A stretch of 19,780 bases of DNA from Gryganskiella cystojenkinii (taxonomy: Eukaryota > Mortierellomycota > Mortierellomycetes > Mortierellales > Mortierellaceae): NCBI GenBank assembly GCA_015852425.1, contig JAAAIG010000623.1:3610-23389 (forward strand), written 5' to 3'. Below are positions 16,633 through 19,780 of the stretch, one piece after another; position 1 is the first letter of the stretch; each line of letters begins with the position of its first letter. The notes beneath the pieces were generated by a model. That model worked only from the letters and a program-made list of their open reading frames with translations, ran no database searches and was not told where the DNA came from. A program made the position numbers and the translations under genes.

Positions 16633-18970
16633 ATGCTCGCTTCCCTCCGTGCCGTGGCTCCTGCCACCAAAGGCAAGTCTCTCATTCAATGATTCATTCT
16701 CACGGTTACCGTGTGCTCTCTTTGTTTGTATTTTTTGTCTCGAAAAAGCCAACATGGACAAGGACGAATCCTTTCCAGGAAAGGGCATCCCCGCACTGGA
16801 CTGTCAACAGCGCATCCAAACCGTATTTTTCTCCTTCTCGATCGACTGCACTCAACACCACGGCAGCTCGCAATGGATTGATGCCCTCACCCACTTGAGA
16901 CACTGAAATAATACGCGCGTCAACAAAGCATTCATCGTCCAGGAACAGGATCACCCCACCACCGGAACGAGACCTGATCCAATCAGCAATGTCTTTTGAG
17001 AACGACAGACACGTCTCATCCCTTGGACGACTCTTCATCCTGTCATCTTGCGTGACTTGTCTACTCCGCTACTGTCTCTTGTTGCTCCCACACTTACTTC
17101 CCTGTTGTTTGACAGAAAAGTGGCCCGAGGACTGCAACCGACCACCTCCACAAATTGAACCCGTGTCCTCCGAGGCAGCACCCCTTTGTACAATGATCCG
17201 TTCGGGTGCCCCGAGCGTAATGCTAACCGAGTTGTTTTTGTTTACTTCCTATAGTCGCTCAGCGCACCTTTGCCAGCTCTGCCAAGGCTGCCTCTGCTTA
17301 TGACAAGACCGTCAAGAACATGTTGATCAACAAGAACACCAAGGTCGTCTGCCAGGGATTCACCGGCAAGCAGGTAACGATTTTAGACTTTTATGATTTG
17401 CAAAGGCTGAAAAAAAAGCTATCCGGAACCCAGGACACGGCAGACTGGAGCAGGAACCATCATGGCAGGCTTGCATGATCTGGAAGGAGGTACCCTCCCT
17501 GACAGCAAATATCGAACGTATTACGTCCGGGAGAGGGGGGAGGTGGGAGGAACGGATTGACTTGCTTGCTGTCCGAATCAAGAGATCAAGGAGCATTCCG
17601 AAGTTAGAATCCAGCGTCGCTTTTCTGACAGTATCATTGGAATGGTCCCCGATCGAACAGCTCGAACGAACATGTTGTACGTTTCGAGCATTGCGTCTAT
17701 CTGGACCTGTGCCGCACCAGGACCTCAACACGTTTTTCCTTACCCGATGCTCTCTGGAAAATTATTTTTGTTCCGATTGTGACGGATCACCAACCGACAC
17801 TGAACCAAGCGAGTTTGCTATGGACGTTTGACCCCCATAAGCCGTACATCATTGCCTATGACTGACCCAATCAACACATCTTTCGATGACCATGAATTTT
17901 ATAGGGTACCTTCCACTCCAAGCAGGCTATCGAGTACGGTACCAACATGGTTGGAGGTGTCTCCCCCAAGAAGGGTGGTCAGACTCACTTGGGTCTCCCC
18001 GTCTTTAACACCATCGCTGATGCTGCCCGTGAGGTCAAGCCCGATGCCTCGGTCATCTACGTCCCTCCCCCCATGGCCGCCGGTGCCATCATGGAGGCTA
18101 TTGAGGCCGAGATCCCCTTGGTTGTTGCCATCACTGAGGGTATTCCCCAGCAGGACATGGTTCGCGTAAGTTTACTCGAATTATCACTCTGTTTTTGGAT
18201 GAAAGTCCTTTTTTTTGATCTAGAGAGTCTAATATAATCGACAAAATCTCAATTTTTGGTGGCAAAATAGGTCGTTAAGGCCTTGAAGACTCAGGAGAAG
18301 ACCCGCCTCATTGGACCCAACTGCCCCGGTATCATTGCTCCCAATGCCTGCAAGATCGGCATTATGCCCGGTCACATCCACAAGGTCGGAAAGATCGGTA
18401 AGTTTTTATAAAGATCTCTGCGCACGTGAATTGACTTTGCTCAATTTTCGGCAGAGGACTGATGTTCTAACAATTTCATTTTGCCTGTTGACTGTTTTTT
18501 GGATTCGCGTTCAAGGTATCGTCTCCCGTTCCGGTACTTTGACCTACGAGGCTGTCAACCAGACCACTGAGGTCGGCCTTGGTCAGTCCCTCTGCATCGG
18601 TATCGGTGGTGATCCCTTCAACGGAACCAACTTCATTGACTGCTTGTCCGTCTTCTTGCAGGATCCTAACACCGAAGGTATCATCCTTATTGGAGAGATT
18701 GGAGGTTCCGCTGAGGAGGAGGCCGCTGAGTTCTTGAAGCAGTACAACTTGACCCGTGAGCAGCCCAAGCCCGTTGTTTCTTTCATTGCTGGACGTACCG
18801 CTCCCCCCGGTCGCCGTATGGGTCACGCTGGCGCCATTATTGCCGGAGGCAAGGGTGGTGCTGAGGACAAGATCAAGGCTCTTGAGAGTGCCGGTGTCAT
18901 TGTCTCCCAGTCCCCCGCCAAGTTGGGAGTCTTGATGCGCGCTGCCATGGAGAAGGCCGGTTTGGTTTAA
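16633..18970 (+). CDS. LSC1: Succinyl-CoA ligase alpha subunit, mitochondrial (five exons)
   Basis: Model: exons 16633-16672, 17255-17373, 17905-18165, 18271-18397 and 18516-18970 (stop TAA), 333 residues, introns 582, 531, 105 and 118 nt. The enzyme couples succinyl-CoA cleavage to nucleoside diphosphate phosphorylation in the TCA cycle, with the beta subunit, in the matrix. Evidence: mitochondrial presequence (MLASLRAV...RTFASSAK); CoA-binding Rossmann part with [20 protein letters not shown] and [23 protein letters not shown] motif ([11 protein letters not shown]); [22 protein letters not shown]; and active-site phosphohistidine His286 in [10 protein letters not shown]. Full family length. 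Third-position C/G preference in AAG, GCC, CCC and ATC codons suggests high expression. Exon 1 is only 40 nt and joins exon 2 in phase only through a GC-AG intron (AAAG|GCAAGT). If that join is wrong, the N-terminus would change but the enzyme core would not. Confidence 0.95.
16673..17254 (+). other. GC-AG intron 1 of succinyl-CoA ligase alpha
   Basis: 582-nt intron with donor AAAG|GCAAGT and acceptor CTTCCTATAG. The exon-1 phase (1) plus TC from exon 2 gives Val and a continuous presequence. The nearby GT (in AAGTCT) would give the wrong phase. The rest of the donor matches the consensus perfectly, as is typical of GC-AG introns. A 110-codon antisense open frame lies inside (17038-16706). 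Confidence 0.7.
17374..17904 (+). other. Long intron 2 of succinyl-CoA ligase alpha
   Basis: 531-nt phase-0 intron with donor GTAACG and acceptor TTTTATAG. Exons on both sides read without a gap through the conserved CoA-binding segment (GFTGKQ|GTFHSK), so nothing inside belongs to the normal protein. It holds a 118-codon sense open frame (17475-17831) and a 123-codon antisense frame whose recognised products are none. Confidence 0.85.
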
Positions 18971-19780
18971 AAAACCCCCCTTTCTTTTAACAATATTTAG
19001 ACTGGAGAGAAAAAAAGATAAAATGGAACGAGGAACGACTCCAACTATGGGAAAAACACACATTCACTCACTCACACACTCACATAAATAGTACTTTTTT
19101 TACAACATAAATGCCGAAGCTGCAAATGCATAACGTAAAACCGATTATGGCATCCTTTTTTTTTTTTTTTTTTGTAAAAAAAGTGAGAGAGGGGTGGGTG
19201 GCCCTGGGAAAATAACCCCCAGACGAGAGAAGAGAGTGGCCCTCGTGCACGTCCAGATCAGAGCTCTCTGCCCTTCCCCAACTACTGTCATCCACCCCTT
19301 CTTTCGATGGTGACAAAGCGTTTCACGATGACGAGACGAACAAGGTCAGAGAAAACAAAAGGCGCAAAAAAGATCACACTTCAGCCTGTTCACACTCTGT
19401 TCAACAGTCAATGATCAACCTGTTGACCAGGTGGACCATTATTGGAAAGGACACAGACCCAAGGAAAAGAGGCAATGAGAATCGATCAAAAAACGCAGGC
19501 CCTACGGGTTTGGAGTTTGTAATGCGAAATGCGCTTTGTGCGTTTCCCAGGAGAGCAAAGACACAGGGACACGGGTGGGTGGGAAAGAGAAGAGGACGAC
19601 CAAAGAGAAGAGAGGAAAGGAGGGTGGGATAGAGAGAAAGGATAAACAAATTGACGGAATTGAGGGAAAAAAATCGCGGTTTGCGCCTTGTTTTGTCTTC
19701 CTGGGGACATGGCAGAGCAGAGAGACAGGTAGGACCCTTCCCTTTTTTTGCAATGTAGAAAGTGATCCCTGCTATCAAAA
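18971..19780. other. Downstream region without supported gene
   Basis: 810 bp after the ligase stop codon. It contains the ligase 3' end, a CA/CT-rich repeat-like stretch (about 19060-19085), an 18-nt T run (19156-19173) and A/G-rich DNA towards the window end that resembles the pyrimidine-rich leader of a minus-strand gene. Open frames here are low-complexity with no recognisable domain. Nothing further can be supported. Confidence 0.5.
19156..19173 (+). repeat. Homopolymer run of 18 T
   Basis: Eighteen consecutive T followed by GTAAAAAA, about 190 bp past the ligase stop. Either strand could be relevant; an A18 on the minus strand is the alternative reading. It is a likely length-variable site. 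Confidence 0.85.

Noticed and set aside
16239..16906. Long plus and minus frames through the SDHAF4/ligase promoter
   Set aside because: Several mutually overlapping frames without recognisable domains in promoter, leader and intron DNA.
18476..19063. 195-codon minus-strand frame opposite ligase exon 5
   Set aside because: Antisense shadow with Gly/Leu/Thr bias caused by sense codon preference; sense strand carries the active-site His motif.
19401..19778. Minus-strand 125-codon frame at the window end
   Set aside because: Low-complexity Ser/Leu/Phe translation of a pyrimidine-rich tract; more likely the leader of a gene outside the window.

Overview
This is a stretch of nuclear DNA from a filamentous fungus. 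Short GT-AG introns, pyrimidine-rich leaders directly upstream of start codons, CAG/CAA-rich disordered proteins and an HSPA12-like Hsp70 point to an early-diverging fungus, probably Mucoromycota and perhaps the Mortierella group. The lineage is an inference from style and gene content, not from a database match. No tRNA, rRNA, intact transposon, CRISPR array or bacterial-type operon is visible.

Layout. (1) 63-4933, minus: a giant glutamine/serine-rich protein with one clear membrane segment; its long exon has no ATG of its own and is joined here to a short upstream exon. (2) 4934-6730: long upstream/intergenic stretch with a possible further 5' exon and one doubtful 159-codon ORF. (3) 6731-8536, minus: three-exon coiled-coil protein with a polyQ start. 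(4) 8537-9199: divergent promoter. (5) 9200-11545, plus: four-exon HSPA12-like Hsp70 ATPase. (6) 11867-13176, minus: three-exon medium-chain quinone-oxidoreductase-type dehydrogenase, convergent with the Hsp70 gene. (7) 13862-14717, plus: apparent broken gene whose coding signal jumps between frames. (8) 15121-15504, minus: two-exon mitochondrial F1-ATPase inhibitor (IF1). (9) 15874-16233, minus: intronless succinate dehydrogenase assembly factor 4 (SDHAF4/Sdh8). (10) 16633-18970, plus: five-exon succinyl-CoA ligase alpha subunit, divergent from SDHAF4. (11) 18971-19780: no supported gene.

The right-hand end is functionally coherent: succinyl-CoA ligase makes succinate in the TCA cycle, SDHAF4 helps build the next enzyme (succinate dehydrogenase, complex II), and IF1 restrains ATP synthase when it runs in reverse. 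The first two share a 399-bp divergent promoter that contains a perfect 14-bp palindrome. The ligase gene begins with a 40-nt exon that fits the frame only through a GC-AG intron, and its first two introns are unusually long (582 and 531 nt) for this window.

All multi-exon models were built by hand from splice consensus, reading-frame phase and protein continuity; the exon coordinates are given in each entry. I found no clear evidence of an entirely new system. The best leads are the mitochondrial succinate/ATPase cluster with its palindromic shared promoter, ORF-bearing long introns, the frame-broken gene and the large membrane-anchored polyQ protein.
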